Source: Saprospiraceae bacterium UBA2365
Lineage (GTDB): Bacteria > Bacteroidota > Bacteroidia > Chitinophagales > Saprospiraceae
Assembly (NCBI GenBank): GCA_002344345.1
Contig: DDTL01000107.1
Location: 1 to 52,281, forward strand
DNA: 52,281 nucleotides
Direction: 5' to 3'
The notes beneath the pieces were generated by a model, which saw nothing but the letters and a program-made list of their open reading frames with translations, was not told the origin of the DNA and made no database searches. Positions 1 to 9,284 of this stretch are shown one piece after another (within the stretch, counting starts at the first letter, position 1; each line of letters starts with the position of its first letter). The position numbers and the translations under genes were made by a program.

Positions 1-68
1 TCTAAAATTGTTTTGTTCTGTGTTTTTTAATGACTTGATTAACCAAAAAATGGTAATGTAGTTTTGAA

Positions 69-221
69 ATGAAGAAAATTAAAAAATTTAAAAGACAGGT
101 AGATGATTTTGAAGATTTCGGAAAGTTTAAACCTATCAGAAAGAAAAGCAAAAAATCATCTCTGAAGCCGATCGAATCGCAAGATAGGAAACCAATGAAA
201 TATTACTTTGAAGAAGAATAA
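69..221 (+). CDS. Small basic hypothetical protein (50 aa)
   Basis: I do not recognise this 50-residue ORF. It starts at ATG 69 and stops with TAA 219-221, a single base before the ATG of the TraR/DksA-like gene, so the two are probably translated together. The N-terminal two thirds is rich in Lys and Arg (it begins MKKIKKFKRQVDDF and includes RKKSKKSS) and the end is acidic (YYFEEE). There is no signal peptide, membrane segment or cysteine. In many Bacteroidota the DksA-like gene lies downstream of ileS; any such gene here would be left of the window. It could be a chance ORF, but the tight spacing and strongly biased composition argue for a real gene. Confidence 0.5.
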   Translation: MKKIKKFKRQVDDFEDFGKFKPIRKKSKKSSLKPIESQDRKPMKYYFEEE

Positions 222-222
222 T

Positions 223-579
223 ATGGAAAGACCAAAAAACTATTTTAGTGATGAAGAGCTCATGGAATTCAAAGAGCTGCTTCTGCAAAAAAGAGAAAAA
301 ACAGTCTCCCAGATCCTGGAGTTTGATAAGCAGCTCAGGGAACTGACTGAGAATGGAAAAGATGAGAACAGCCTCGACAATGCAAGTTATGAATCCCAGA
401 TGGATTATCTCGTTTCGTACCGTGAACGGAATGAAAAACATCTTTCGGATATTGATAAGGCGCTGATTCGCATACAAAATAAAACGTATGGGATCTGTAT
501 GATCACGGGCGCATTGATCGACAAGAATCGCTTGCTGGCGGTTCCGACTACGACTAAAAGTATTGAAGCCAAAAAATAA
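223..579 (+). CDS. TraR/DksA-family protein with degenerate zinc finger
   Basis: This 118-residue protein has the layout of the TraR/DksA family: a helical coiled-coil half (about residues 10-85) followed by the zinc-finger region TYGICMITGALID and the end SIEAKK. DksA proteins bind the RNA polymerase secondary channel and modulate transcription with ppGpp. Only one finger cysteine (Cys92) is present; the partner position is Thr95 and the second CxxC pair is replaced by AVPTTT, so zinc binding is unlikely. Similar degenerate versions are, as I recall, usual in Bacteroidota. I chose ATG 223 over the in-frame TTG at 208 because it follows the upstream stop directly. It is followed by the acidic-tail gene after 17 bases. 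Confidence 0.85.
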   Translation: MERPKNYFSDEELMEFKELLLQKREKTVSQILEFDKQLRELTENGKDENSLDNASYESQMDYLVSYRERNEKHLSDIDKALIRIQNKTYGICMITGALIDKNRLLAVPTTTKSIEAKK

Positions 580-596
580 CAGATAAAAAACAGACC

Positions 597-983
597 ATGA
601 GCAAACCAAGAGTTATAAAGGATTTCGAAAAACTGGATGTTGAATTGCAGGAGCAGATAAAGCTTCAGTATCCCAATGGTTTCGAAAGACATCTGATCAC
701 GTTTAAAAATGCGAAAGGCGAATTTGTGAGCGCGTTGCTTTTTGAAACACCGGATGTCTATTACCTGGTGAGAATGACCAGGAAAAGAGCCCAGGAAATC
801 ATTCGTGATGATGACGATTACAATGAAGATGGCATCCTGAGAGATGAAGTCAGACTCGACTATTCAGAAAAATATGATACGGACGAATTCGAAGGTGTTG
901 ATGATCTGGATGACAATATCGAGGAAGATGATTATGCCGATGATGAAAGCGATGAGGATGTAGATCCTGATGAAGAGGATTGA
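597..983 (+). CDS. Conserved Bacteroidota protein with acidic C-terminal tail
   Basis: This 128-residue protein has a folded-looking N-terminal part (about residues 1-65, starting MSKPRVIKDFEKLD and containing VSALLFETPDVYYLVRM) and a tail of about 60 residues made largely of Asp and Glu. I recognise the N-terminal sequence as a type common in Bacteroidota, but I know of no assigned function. The acidic tail could bind basic proteins or mimic nucleic acid; that is inference only. It sits 17 bases after the TraR/DksA-like gene in the same direction and a terminator follows, so the three small genes probably form one transcript. Confidence 0.75.
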   Translation: MSKPRVIKDFEKLDVELQEQIKLQYPNGFERHLITFKNAKGEFVSALLFETPDVYYLVRMTRKRAQEIIRDDDDYNEDGILRDEVRLDYSEKYDTDEFEGVDDLDDNIEEDDYADDESDEDVDPDEED

Positions 984-1056
984 TCTGACTATTCTTCCGG
1001 CATTTTTTATATATGAAAAGTTCGGATTGATCCCATAACTGAAATTGATCCATCAA

Positions 1057-1100
1057 AAAAAAGACGCAAACAATGCTTATGTTATTGTTTACGTCTTTTT
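1057..1100. terminator. Bidirectional intrinsic terminator
   Basis: A 12-base stem (1063-1074 with 1084-1095) is preceded by a run of A and followed by a run of T. One position is C-A on the plus strand but becomes a G-U wobble on the minus strand, so the hairpin is slightly better for the minus transcript. It lies between the convergent 597-983 and TlpA genes and can serve both. Confidence 0.75.
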
Positions 1101-1231
1101 TATGCTGATCATTTTGTTATAACCTATGTACAATCAACTTAATTGTACATGTAAATTTTTTTCTAAACAGATGAATACAATGACCTTCAAGAGTAGGTTT
1201 TGATCTTAGAAGATCAGATAATTGATCGATT

Positions 1232-1732
1232 TTATTTCATCAACTCATCCAGAATTTTCTCCATTTCATATTCGTCTCCAGGGGCAAATCCGCTGTGATC
1301 AAAAACCACTTTGCCTTCCTTATCCAAAATATAGGTCTGTGGTATAAATGTGAAATTGAGTTGCTTCATCAAATCCTGGTTGACATCGCTCAATATGGTG
1401 AACTCCCAGCCCTGCTGAGCTACAAGCGGCTTGATCTTAGGCAATTGCCTTGAATTATCAATGGTGATGGCTACGATCTCCAAACCATACTTTTCAACCC
1501 AATCTTCATATATTTCATGATAGATCTCAAGTTCTCTTTTGCATGGCGTACACCATGTTGCCCAAAAACTCACCACCGTAATTTTACCGTTCTGGATGAA
1601 AGAGTTAGTATTTACTATTTGACCGTCCAGGTTTTTAAGGTCAACCGATGGAATGCTCTTTTGGGCAGAAACCATGGTCAGAGCCATAAAAGACAACAAA
1701 AACACGGACAGTATTTGAATCAGTTTTTTCAT
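1232..1732 (-). CDS. TlpA/ResA-family thiol-disulfide oxidoreductase
   Basis: This 166-residue secreted thioredoxin-like protein has a signal peptide (about residues 1-23, ending VSA-Q) and the active site WATWCTPC (Cys61 and Cys64). The cis-proline region is visible as FTFIPQTYILD. Proteins of this type reduce disulfides or apocytochromes in the periplasm. It is transcribed away from the DUF6029 barrel and the CxxC-containing Omp28 lipoprotein; two CxxC proteins in one neighbourhood suggest a shared envelope redox role, which is inference. ATG 1732 gives a good signal peptide. Confidence 0.9.
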   Translation of the reverse strand: MKKLIQILSVFLLSFMALTMVSAQKSIPSVDLKNLDGQIVNTNSFIQNGKITVVSFWATWCTPCKRELEIYHEIYEDWVEKYGLEIVAITIDNSRQLPKIKPLVAQQGWEFTILSDVNQDLMKQLNFTFIPQTYILDKEGKVVFDHSGFAPGDEYEMEKILDELMK

Positions 1733-2153
1733 TAAAAAAAAATTTAAAAGATATTAATTATTTGAATTTCAATAAATAAAATGTACGACCAACTGCAATC
1801 AGGCACCTGACAGGAAAAGTTTTTCTAACTGAATTCGATTTCATTTTCATACCCCGCTGTATTTGAAAGACATCGTTCTTTTTTCTTCGAACCAGCCATA
1901 TATTTACCGGTATTAAAATAAAGTCTTTTTATGCAAGATCAATCTGTTGTTTGCATTATTTTTGCATGATCTCAGCATAAAGCTTATTTTCAAAGGGTAA
2001 AATTAAGCTTTTAGTTACAGGCGTTATGAAAATAAACACATAATTAACCCAATTTTGATGCATCCATCAATGTCGTCAAAAAGGAAAGTGCAATGTTATA
2101 AAAATACTTGCGATCTTCATTATTAAGGGTATGAAATTCTTTAAAACAAATAT
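1733..2153. other. Divergent intergenic region, TlpA / DUF6029
   Basis: These 421 bases separate two divergent genes and must hold both promoters. One exact TAnnTTTG box (1957-1964, TATTTTTG) faces the DUF6029 gene but lies about 190 bases before its ATG and has no clear TTG at the usual spacing. No ORF, hairpin or repeat was found that I would defend. Confidence 0.4.
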
Positions 2154-3818
2154 ATGTTTACAAACAATTACAAATTTTTTTTACTGCTCATAGCAAGTTG
2201 GATGATCGTTCGCCAGGGGATTTCGCAGGATCAGGGAGTATTTTCGGGTGGCCTGGAGTCAAATGCTAATTTTTTCATGAGGGATTCCCTGATCGGAGCG
2301 AGTGGTATTCCCCAATATGACAACCTGCTTTTTGGGGGTGAAGCATGGGTAAAAATGGGCTATCAGATCGGCACATGGACCTTGGGACTTCGTTTTGATG
2401 CTTTCCACAACTCCAATTTGAGAGAACCCAACAGTGCCTATTCCGATCAGGGCATCAGGCATTGGTTTATCCGCAAGCAGATAAAAGATCTTGAGATCCA
2501 GGCCGGACACATTTATGACCAGATCGGTAGCGGTATCATATACAGAGCATACGAAGAAAGACCTTTATTCATAGATAATGCATTATACGGTGTCAGTCTG
2601 AAATACAGTTTCAATGATCAATGGTCAGTGAAAGGATTTTCCGGAAGGCAGAAATACTTGTTTTCCAGTTATCCTTCCATCATCAAAGGTGCCAGTTTGG
2701 ATGGATTTTATAGTTTTGGTGATGAAAAACCCTTTACGATCGCACCCGGATTCGGAATTGTTAACCGGACATATTCTGAAGAAACCATGCAAAATATGGT
2801 AAATACCCTGCGGGCATATATAGGCAATGACCGGATTGAAACCTTGAAATATAATACCTATGCCGGTTCAGCTTATGCTACTTTAAGTTATGGCTCATGG
2901 GGCATGTATCTTGAAGGAGCGTATAAAACTCCTGAGGTTTTCTTTGATCCCAACGCTCTGAAAACGAGCATTTCAGGGACACAGACTCCCGGAAAATATG
3001 TACAGGAGCCAGGCTCAGTATTATATGCCAGCCTGAGCTACGGTAATAAAGGGCTTGGAGTCATCGCTGAAGTAAAAAGAACGGAAAACTTTGATTTCAG
3101 GACTAGCCCGGAACTGTCGCTTACTCAGGGACTGATGAATTTTATACCACCCATGTCCCGTGTCAATGCTTACAGACTTACTGCCCGTTATGCACCTGCA
3201 ACCCAATTGCTCAGCGAGATCGCTTATCAGTTGGATGGCAAATACTCCTTCAATAAACATGCAAGCCTCAACATCAACTATTCTCAGATCAACAGGTTGG
3301 ATGACTTGCTTTTATATCGTGAATTGTACACAGAATTTCTGTATAAACAGGGCAGAGACTGGAGACTTATCACAGGTTTGCAATGGCAGCAATACAATCA
3401 GGAGATTTACGAAGTCAAACCACAGGTACCTTTGCTCAATAGCATTACCCCGTTTTTTGATTTCCAGTACAGGATCAATAAACAAAATTCATTCAGGCTG
3501 GAAGGTCAATATATGCATACAGAGCAAGATTTTGGATCATGGATATTTGGTATGGCAGAATATAATGTTGCACCACATTGGGCATTTGAACTTTCCGGTA
3601 TGTACAACATTGTGCCTACCGATAAAGCACCGGCTGATGAAAACGGAAATGCCATCAAATTGTTGTATCCTACAGTCGGCCTCACTTATGTAAGTGGTTC
3701 CAACAGGTATTCACTGAGGTATGTCAAACAGGTGGAAGGCATCGTTTGTGCCGGAGGTGTTTGCAGGCTTGAACCTGCATTTAGCGGTATTAAACTGGCA
3801 GTGAGTTCCAGTTTTTGA
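2154..3818 (+). CDS. DUF6029-family outer-membrane beta-barrel protein
   Basis: This 554-residue protein has an N-terminal signal peptide (hydrophobic to about residue 24, then QDQGVFSGG) and a body of alternating aromatic and polar strands typical of an outer-membrane barrel, ending in an aromatic residue (LAVSSSF). The opening, with GLESNANFF and GGEAWVKMGY, matches my memory of the DUF6029 family of Bacteroidota. The function is unknown. The Omp28-like lipoprotein follows after 44 bases in the same direction, and a TlpA-type thioredoxin is divergently encoded. I recall these three families together in other Bacteroidota, which supports a common pathway, but I could not check this. Confidence 0.8.
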   Translation: MFTNNYKFFLLLIASWMIVRQGISQDQGVFSGGLESNANFFMRDSLIGASGIPQYDNLLFGGEAWVKMGYQIGTWTLGLRFDAFHNSNLREPNSAYSDQGIRHWFIRKQIKDLEIQAGHIYDQIGSGIIYRAYEERPLFIDNALYGVSLKYSFNDQWSVKGFSGRQKYLFSSYPSIIKGASLDGFYSFGDEKPFTIAPGFGIVNRTYSEETMQNMVNTLRAYIGNDRIETLKYNTYAGSAYATLSYGSWGMYLEGAYKTPEVFFDPNALKTSISGTQTPGKYVQEPGSVLYASLSYGNKGLGVIAEVKRTENFDFRTSPELSLTQGLMNFIPPMSRVNAYRLTARYAPATQLLSEIAYQLDGKYSFNKHASLNINYSQINRLDDLLLYRELYTEFLYKQGRDWRLITGLQWQQYNQEIYEVKPQVPLLNSITPFFDFQYRINKQNSFRLEGQYMHTEQDFGSWIFGMAEYNVAPHWAFELSGMYNIVPTDKAPADENGNAIKLLYPTVGLTYVSGSNRYSLRYVKQVEGIVCAGGVCRLEPAFSGIKLAVSSSF

Positions 3819-3862
3819 TCAGGTTGTCAAACTTAGTTTTATGAATCACAAAAATACTAACC

Positions 3863-4684
3863 ATGTTGAATAAATATTTTATAATAGTTTTTATAGCTGG
3901 ATTATTTATTTCTTGTACGGAAAAGGACGTGATCGTTCCACCTTTTACCGCACCTGAATCCAATCGAGTTGTGCTGATCGAAGAACTAACTGGTGTCAGA
4001 TGCCCCAATTGCCCTTCGGGTGCAGCCATGCTGGAAGACCTGGATGCTTTGTATGAAGGCAAACTCGTCATCATGGCGGTTCATGGAGATTTCGATACAG
4101 AGCCATTGGTACAAAGCAAATACGATTTTAGAACAGAAGAATCGCGGGCGCTGGAAAACTATCTGAGACCGTTTTGGGGAAAACCATCGATCGCAGTCAA
4201 CAGGGTCGGTGATGAAGAAGAATTGGCTTATATCGGTATCAATCGCTGGGCCGGGATCATCGAAGCTGAACTGGCCAAACCTCACCAGATGAACATCGAA
4301 CTGAATACTGAATTTGATTTGTCAACCAGAAAATTAACGATCCATGTAGGCTGTCTTCCTCTTCAGGATCTGCCAGGCAGTTTCAACCTGACGGTAGCCA
4401 TCACGGAAAGCAATATTGTTGATGCTCAGGTGAACCAGACCGTAATTATTCCTGATTATACACACAAACATGTCATGAGAAAAATGTTGACCGACTATAA
4501 AGGTGATCAGATCAGTAACGGATTCAAGGCGAATCAGGTAGTCAATAAGCGTTTTGAATTTACTTTGCCTGTAAACGAAGGCCTTTGGGTACCGGAAAAT
4601 TGTGAGGTTGTGGCTTTTGTCAATAAAATTGACGGAAATAAGAAAGAAGTTTTGCAGGCTGCCCATGCCAGCGTGGTGAAATAA
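3863..4684 (+). CDS. Omp28-related lipoprotein with thioredoxin-like CxxC motif
   Basis: This 273-residue lipoprotein has a lipobox ending at Cys18 (LFISC). A thioredoxin-like region follows, with VVLIEELTGVRCPNC (Cys47 and Cys50), which is the hallmark of Omp28-family outer-membrane proteins. The C-terminal half (after about residue 150) looks like a beta-sandwich (FNLTVAITESNIVDAQ). Its substrate is unknown. It lies 44 bases downstream of the DUF6029 barrel and is probably co-transcribed with it. The CxxC motif suggests redox or metal-thiol chemistry at the cell surface or in the periplasm. Confidence 0.85.
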   Translation: MLNKYFIIVFIAGLFISCTEKDVIVPPFTAPESNRVVLIEELTGVRCPNCPSGAAMLEDLDALYEGKLVIMAVHGDFDTEPLVQSKYDFRTEESRALENYLRPFWGKPSIAVNRVGDEEELAYIGINRWAGIIEAELAKPHQMNIELNTEFDLSTRKLTIHVGCLPLQDLPGSFNLTVAITESNIVDAQVNQTVIIPDYTHKHVMRKMLTDYKGDQISNGFKANQVVNKRFEFTLPVNEGLWVPENCEVVAFVNKIDGNKKEVLQAAHASVVK

Positions 4685-4893
4685 TAGAGTTTTTCAGAAT
4701 AATAATGTAACTTCTTTATTCTCGAACGGTTTACCGGATAGGTATCGTTTTTTAATATTAAATAAATCTGAATGTGTATTAAGTTAATATACAATAAAAA
4801 TATTAACAAAATACCATTTTGAAATATTTGATCAGGATACTCAATCAGGTCTTTCTAAAAAAAGTTAATGAAGCAGGATCCAAATAGTATAAC

Positions 4894-4929
4894 CAAAAAA
4901 CCTACCTGACGATCATCGTCAGGATAGGT
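4894..4929 (-). terminator. Intrinsic terminator of the proline dehydrogenase gene
   Basis: Read on the minus strand, a 13-bp stem with one bulge and a 3-base loop (TGA) is followed directly by six T. The core arm is CCTGACGA with TCGTCAGG. It begins 33 bases after the stop codon at 4962. Confidence 0.85.
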
Positions 4930-4961
4930 CAGGTTAAATATCTTTGAGCGGAAACTTTTTG

Positions 4962-6134
4962 TTAAATGAGTTTTCTGCGTCGCATTTCAGTTTGTATCAG
5001 GTTGAATTCCCTGCTCATCTGTCCACCCACGGAAGTATTTTCCTGAGTTCTTCTGATGAGATAAGGCAGAACATGTTTGACCGGGCCATACGGAACATAT
5101 TTTTCCACATTGTAACCAGCTTTTGCCATACCAAACGAAATATTGTCACTCATTCCGATCAGTTGGGCGGTCACGATCCGTGGATGGTTTTTTGGAATAT
5201 CTTTTTCATCCATTAGTTTGGCGAGTAGCTGGCAGCTATCTTCATTGTGGGTTGCATTGGAAAGGTACATTTCATCGATGTGATCGAGGCAATACTCCAG
5301 GCCTGCATTATAAGATGCATGCGTGCCTTCTATGGTTTCGAAAATCGGACTTGGATAGCCTTTGGCAGCGGCACGTGCTCTTTCTTTTTCCATATAAGCA
5401 CCTCGAACCAGTTTAACTGCACATAAATATTTGTGTTCTCTGGCATGTTCCAGAGATCTTTTCAGAAAGTCAATCCGATCTTTTCGGTACATCTGCAATG
5501 CATTGATGACAGTTGGTACGCCTTTATTGAATTCCGCACTGAGCTCAAGAGCAAGTTCATCAATCGCACCTTGCAACCAACTTTCTTCTGCGTCAATGTG
5601 AACGTATATATTGGCTCTGTTGGCTGCTTCGCATATATTCCAGATCCTTTTCTTTCCACGTTCGTATTCCTGTTGTTCGGCTTCTGTCAGGCTTGCTCCT
5701 GCAGTCATTTTTTCCAGTAATGCACTTCTGAATAAACCGGTCAGTTTACTGCTAATGATATGGATATTATCGTCCTGTATGGCATAATGCAGTGTTTTGA
5801 TCAGATACTCCGCGGATTTATCGAACTCCTCTTCGTTGCTTTTGGCTTCCACTCCATAATCCAGAATGGTCTTAATATTGAATTCACCCAATTTTTTAAT
5901 CAGCCTGTTGCATTCTTCGATGGTTTCGCCACCGCAAAATTGTCTGTATATGGTCCTTTTGACGATCCCTTTGATGGGTAAATGCCAATTGAGGGCAGTC
6001 ATAGCCATATTGGTTCCTAATTTGACCAAAGAAGCATGATTCATCAATTTGAAAAGCCAGTAAGACTCTCGTAATTCACGGTTGGATTTGTAGGCGAAAG
6101 CGATTTCTGTATTGTTCAATTTTAAAGGATCCAT
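4962..6134 (-). CDS. Proline dehydrogenase (monofunctional)
   Basis: This 390-residue FAD enzyme oxidises L-proline to delta-1-pyrroline-5-carboxylate, the first step of proline catabolism. The family signatures are visible: the barrel strand LVRGAYMEKER, then VPYGPVKHVLPYLIRRTQEN near the C-terminus, where Tyr358, Arg361 and Arg362 correspond to the substrate-binding YxxRR motif. The length suits monofunctional enzymes of Bacteroidota; there is no attached P5C dehydrogenase domain, and no gene for one in the window. ATG 6132-6134 is the natural start. A strong terminator follows, so it appears monocistronic. Confidence 0.92.
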   Translation of the reverse strand: MDPLKLNNTEIAFAYKSNRELRESYWLFKLMNHASLVKLGTNMAMTALNWHLPIKGIVKRTIYRQFCGGETIEECNRLIKKLGEFNIKTILDYGVEAKSNEEEFDKSAEYLIKTLHYAIQDDNIHIISSKLTGLFRSALLEKMTAGASLTEAEQQEYERGKKRIWNICEAANRANIYVHIDAEESWLQGAIDELALELSAEFNKGVPTVINALQMYRKDRIDFLKRSLEHAREHKYLCAVKLVRGAYMEKERARAAAKGYPSPIFETIEGTHASYNAGLEYCLDHIDEMYLSNATHNEDSCQLLAKLMDEKDIPKNHPRIVTAQLIGMSDNISFGMAKAGYNVEKYVPYGPVKHVLPYLIRRTQENTSVGGQMSREFNLIQTEMRRRKLI

Positions 6135-6518
6135 AAGATGTATTTTTTATTCAACTTATTAAAAAATGGACTAATCAATAATTTTGCTCTGAGTGCATAT
6201 TCAACTGAGATTGGCAATTCCCATTTTCAGTGATTTTCATCATTAAAACTCCTTCATCAATTACAGGTAAAACTTTTTATTCTTCCTATTAATTCATCGC
6301 GGAGGCTTGGGAAAGAAAGCTGTTATGCCATTCAAACAGTTATTTAATCAGTGCAATAAATTTCACCCCAAAATTAAGCACATTTTTACATAATATTATA
6401 ATATTTATCAAAACACTTATCAAAAATTTTGATATCAGCCTAATTTCTTTTTAATCGAAGAATAATGTTCTGATTTCGAAATTATAATGATTCCAAATCA
6501 GGTTCCTCATATTCTGGA
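6135..6518. other. Intergenic region, no gene seen
   Basis: AT-rich spacer of 384 bases between the 3' end of polA and the start of the proline dehydrogenase gene. It should contain the promoter of the latter, but I see no exact TAnnTTTG box, ORF or strong hairpin. Confidence 0.4.
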
Positions 6519-9284
6519 TCAATGTGCCTGAAGCCAATTGTCACCGGTTCCTGTGTCCACCAGAATCGGCACCTGCAACCCAGGAATCGCGTTTTTCATT
6601 TTCTCCGTTACGATCGCCCGGACAGTTTCAAGTTCGGGTTGAAACACATCAAAAACCAATTCGTCATGTACCTGCATGATCATATGTGACTTCAGATTAT
6701 GCTTCCTGAATTCATCCTGTATGTGTATCATGGCCATCTTGATCATGTCGGCAGCCGTACCCTGAATGGGTGTGTTGATCGCCATACGTTCTGCATTGGA
6801 ACGCATCATACCATTGCCTGAATTGATATCACGCAACCATCGTTTACGGCCCATTTTTGTGAGGACATAATTGTTTTCCCTGGCGAAAGTCAGGATATCA
6901 TCCATATACTTTTTCAAGCCTGCATACCTTTCAAAGTAGTTATCGATCAACACTTTAGCTTCATTTCGGTTGATCTTCAGTTGCTGACTCAGATTCGTTG
7001 CTCCGGCGCCATATATGATGCTGAAATTGACCGTTTTGGCGTTTCTCCTCTGAGTTGCGCTTACATCATCGATACTGACATTATAAACCTTTGCGGCTGT
7101 TGCACGGTGGATATCCAATCCTTTGCGGAATGCATCGAGCATTTCCGGTTCGCCACTCATATCGGCAATCAATCTCAGTTCAATCTGGGAGTAGTCGGCT
7201 GCGAGCAGTATGTGCTGTTTATCAGCCGGTTGAAATGCTTTCCTGATCTCACGTCCTGCTTCATCCCTCACCGGAATATTCTGCAGGTTTGGTTTTTCGC
7301 TGCTGAGTCGTCCGGTTGCGGCTCTTGCCTGGTTGTATGAACTGTGCACGCGTCCCGTTTTTTTATTGACCAGATAAGGCAAGGTATCAATATATGTATT
7401 TTTAAGTTTTTGCAGTTTTCTGTACTCCAGGATCTCAGCGACGATGTTGTGTTCGGTGGAAAGTTCAGCCAGTTTTTCTTCATTGGTGCTGTATTGTCCG
7501 GTGGAGGTCATTCTCCACCTGTACGGAATTTTAAGGCGTAAGAACAACACTTCTCCAACCTGTTTGGGTGAATCTATGTTGAAATGTACACCGGCTGTCA
7601 GATAAATACTTTTTTCGATCTCTTTTATTTTGGCAGATAACTCCACAGAATATGTTTTGAGGAATTCAGGATCGATCCTGACGCCCCTGAATTCCATATC
7701 CGCCAATACGGGAATCAGCGGCATTTCAATGTCATTGAAAACTTCCAAAAGATTTTGTTCCTTTAGTTCCTTTTCAAAAAGCTGCTTTAATTGAAAAGTG
7801 ATATCAGCATCTTCGGCCGCATATCTGGCTGCTTTTTCGATTTTTACATCGCGCATGCTGCCCTGGTTCTTTCCAGAACCGATGAGTTCTTCAATGGGAA
7901 CCATGTGATAGCCTAAAAGGGTCTCAGACAAATGATCCAGCTTATGTCGCTGGTCGGGCTCCAATAAATAATGCGCTATCATCGTATCGAAGTAAGGTGC
8001 TGCAACTTCTACATTGTACCATTTCAGCACTAACAGATCATACTTGATATTTTGGCCTATTTTTAGGTATTGACTGCTTTCAAGTAAAGGTTTGAATGGC
8101 GCCAGAATAGCAAGAGCCTGATCCCTGTCTTCAGGAATCGGAATATAAAATCCGGTGTCTTTTTCCACTGAAAATGCAATACCTACCAAAGTAGTTTCAT
8201 TGGGATCCAGCGCTGAGGTTTCAGTATCGAAACAAAATTCTTTGGAGCTGCTGAGTAATGACACGAGTTTACTGATCTGTTGAGGATTTTCACACAACTG
8301 ATAGTTTTTCGGTGTATTCCCGATATTTTTTTTGGCGATGGTATATTTTTCAACGGGAAGCTGAGGATGAGCTATAGGTTCATCACCAAAAAGACTTTGT
8401 TGTTTCCCGACGGCTTGCGGTTCATCCAGTATGCTTTTTGCCAATGATCTGAATTCAAGTTCAGTGAACAATTTTTTAAGTACCGGTTTGTTCATCGGTT
8501 CGATGATGAGCGCTTTCTGGTCGAATTCAATGGGCGCATCGATTTCTATCCGTGCAAGTCTTTTGCTGAGAAAAGCGTTTTCCCGGTCAGCCACCAGTTT
8601 ATCCTTTCTGGAGCCTTTCTCCTGTTCGATTTGCTCATACACACCTTCCAGTGACCCGTATTTTTGAAGCAGGTCAACTGCAGCTTTGGGGCCAATCCCT
8701 TTTACTCCCGGTATGTTATCCACGGCATCACCTTGTAATCCCAGCATGTCAATAACCTGGTCAATCCGGCTGATCTCCCATTTTTGAAGAATTTCAGCTT
8801 CACCAAGGATCTCTTCTTCACCTTGCTTGCCCGGCTTGAACATGAAGATCTGTTTGGAAACCAGTTGACCGTAATCTTTATCAGGTGTGACCATATAAAC
8901 CTCAAATCCTTGTGCTTCCGCTTTTTTGGCCAATGTTCCAATGATGTCGTCTGCTTCATAACCCGGAACTTCAAAAACAGGAATCCTGAACCCAGCCAGG
9001 ATCTCCTTTACTATGGGAATAGCCAGTGTAATATCCTCAGGTTGCTTATCTCTGTTAGCTTTGTAAGCCGGAAAAAATTCGTGTCGGAAAGTATCTCCTT
9101 GCGGATCGAAGCAAACGCCGATGTGAGAAGGTTGGTAACGCTTGAGAATGTCCCATATGATGCGGACAAAACCCGTGATGGCAGAAGTATTCAATCCCTT
9201 GGAGTTGATCAGCGGTCTGTTGATAAAAGCATAATGTGCTCTGTAAATCATTGCGTGACCGTCGATCAGAAATAGTTTTTGCAT
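6519..9284 (-). CDS. polA: DNA polymerase I
   Basis: This 921-residue three-domain polymerase acts in replication and repair. The N-terminal 5'-3' exonuclease (about 1-290) has GYEADDIIGTLA, TPDKDYGQLV and GDAVDNIPGVKGIGPKAA. The 3'-5' proofreading domain (about 330-520) keeps all acidic ligands: FDTET, the Asp of NIKYD and YAAEDAD. The polymerase domain (about 530-921) has motif A (ADYSQIELRLIA), the O-helix RRNAKTVNFSIIYG with the conserved Arg, Lys, Phe and Tyr, and motif C (MQVHDELVFDV). Nothing is missing, so it should be fully proofreading. It starts at ATG 9284. Confidence 0.97.
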   Translation of the reverse strand: MQKLFLIDGHAMIYRAHYAFINRPLINSKGLNTSAITGFVRIIWDILKRYQPSHIGVCFDPQGDTFRHEFFPAYKANRDKQPEDITLAIPIVKEILAGFRIPVFEVPGYEADDIIGTLAKKAEAQGFEVYMVTPDKDYGQLVSKQIFMFKPGKQGEEEILGEAEILQKWEISRIDQVIDMLGLQGDAVDNIPGVKGIGPKAAVDLLQKYGSLEGVYEQIEQEKGSRKDKLVADRENAFLSKRLARIEIDAPIEFDQKALIIEPMNKPVLKKLFTELEFRSLAKSILDEPQAVGKQQSLFGDEPIAHPQLPVEKYTIAKKNIGNTPKNYQLCENPQQISKLVSLLSSSKEFCFDTETSALDPNETTLVGIAFSVEKDTGFYIPIPEDRDQALAILAPFKPLLESSQYLKIGQNIKYDLLVLKWYNVEVAAPYFDTMIAHYLLEPDQRHKLDHLSETLLGYHMVPIEELIGSGKNQGSMRDVKIEKAARYAAEDADITFQLKQLFEKELKEQNLLEVFNDIEMPLIPVLADMEFRGVRIDPEFLKTYSVELSAKIKEIEKSIYLTAGVHFNIDSPKQVGEVLFLRLKIPYRWRMTSTGQYSTNEEKLAELSTEHNIVAEILEYRKLQKLKNTYIDTLPYLVNKKTGRVHSSYNQARAATGRLSSEKPNLQNIPVRDEAGREIRKAFQPADKQHILLAADYSQIELRLIADMSGEPEMLDAFRKGLDIHRATAAKVYNVSIDDVSATQRRNAKTVNFSIIYGAGATNLSQQLKINRNEAKVLIDNYFERYAGLKKYMDDILTFARENNYVLTKMGRKRWLRDINSGNGMMRSNAERMAINTPIQGTAADMIKMAMIHIQDEFRKHNLKSHMIMQVHDELVFDVFQPELETVRAIVTEKMKNAIPGLQVPILVDTGTGDNWLQAH

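Noticed and set aside
223..579. Calling this gene dksA outright
   Set aside because: Three of four zinc-finger cysteines are absent, so only family membership is supported.
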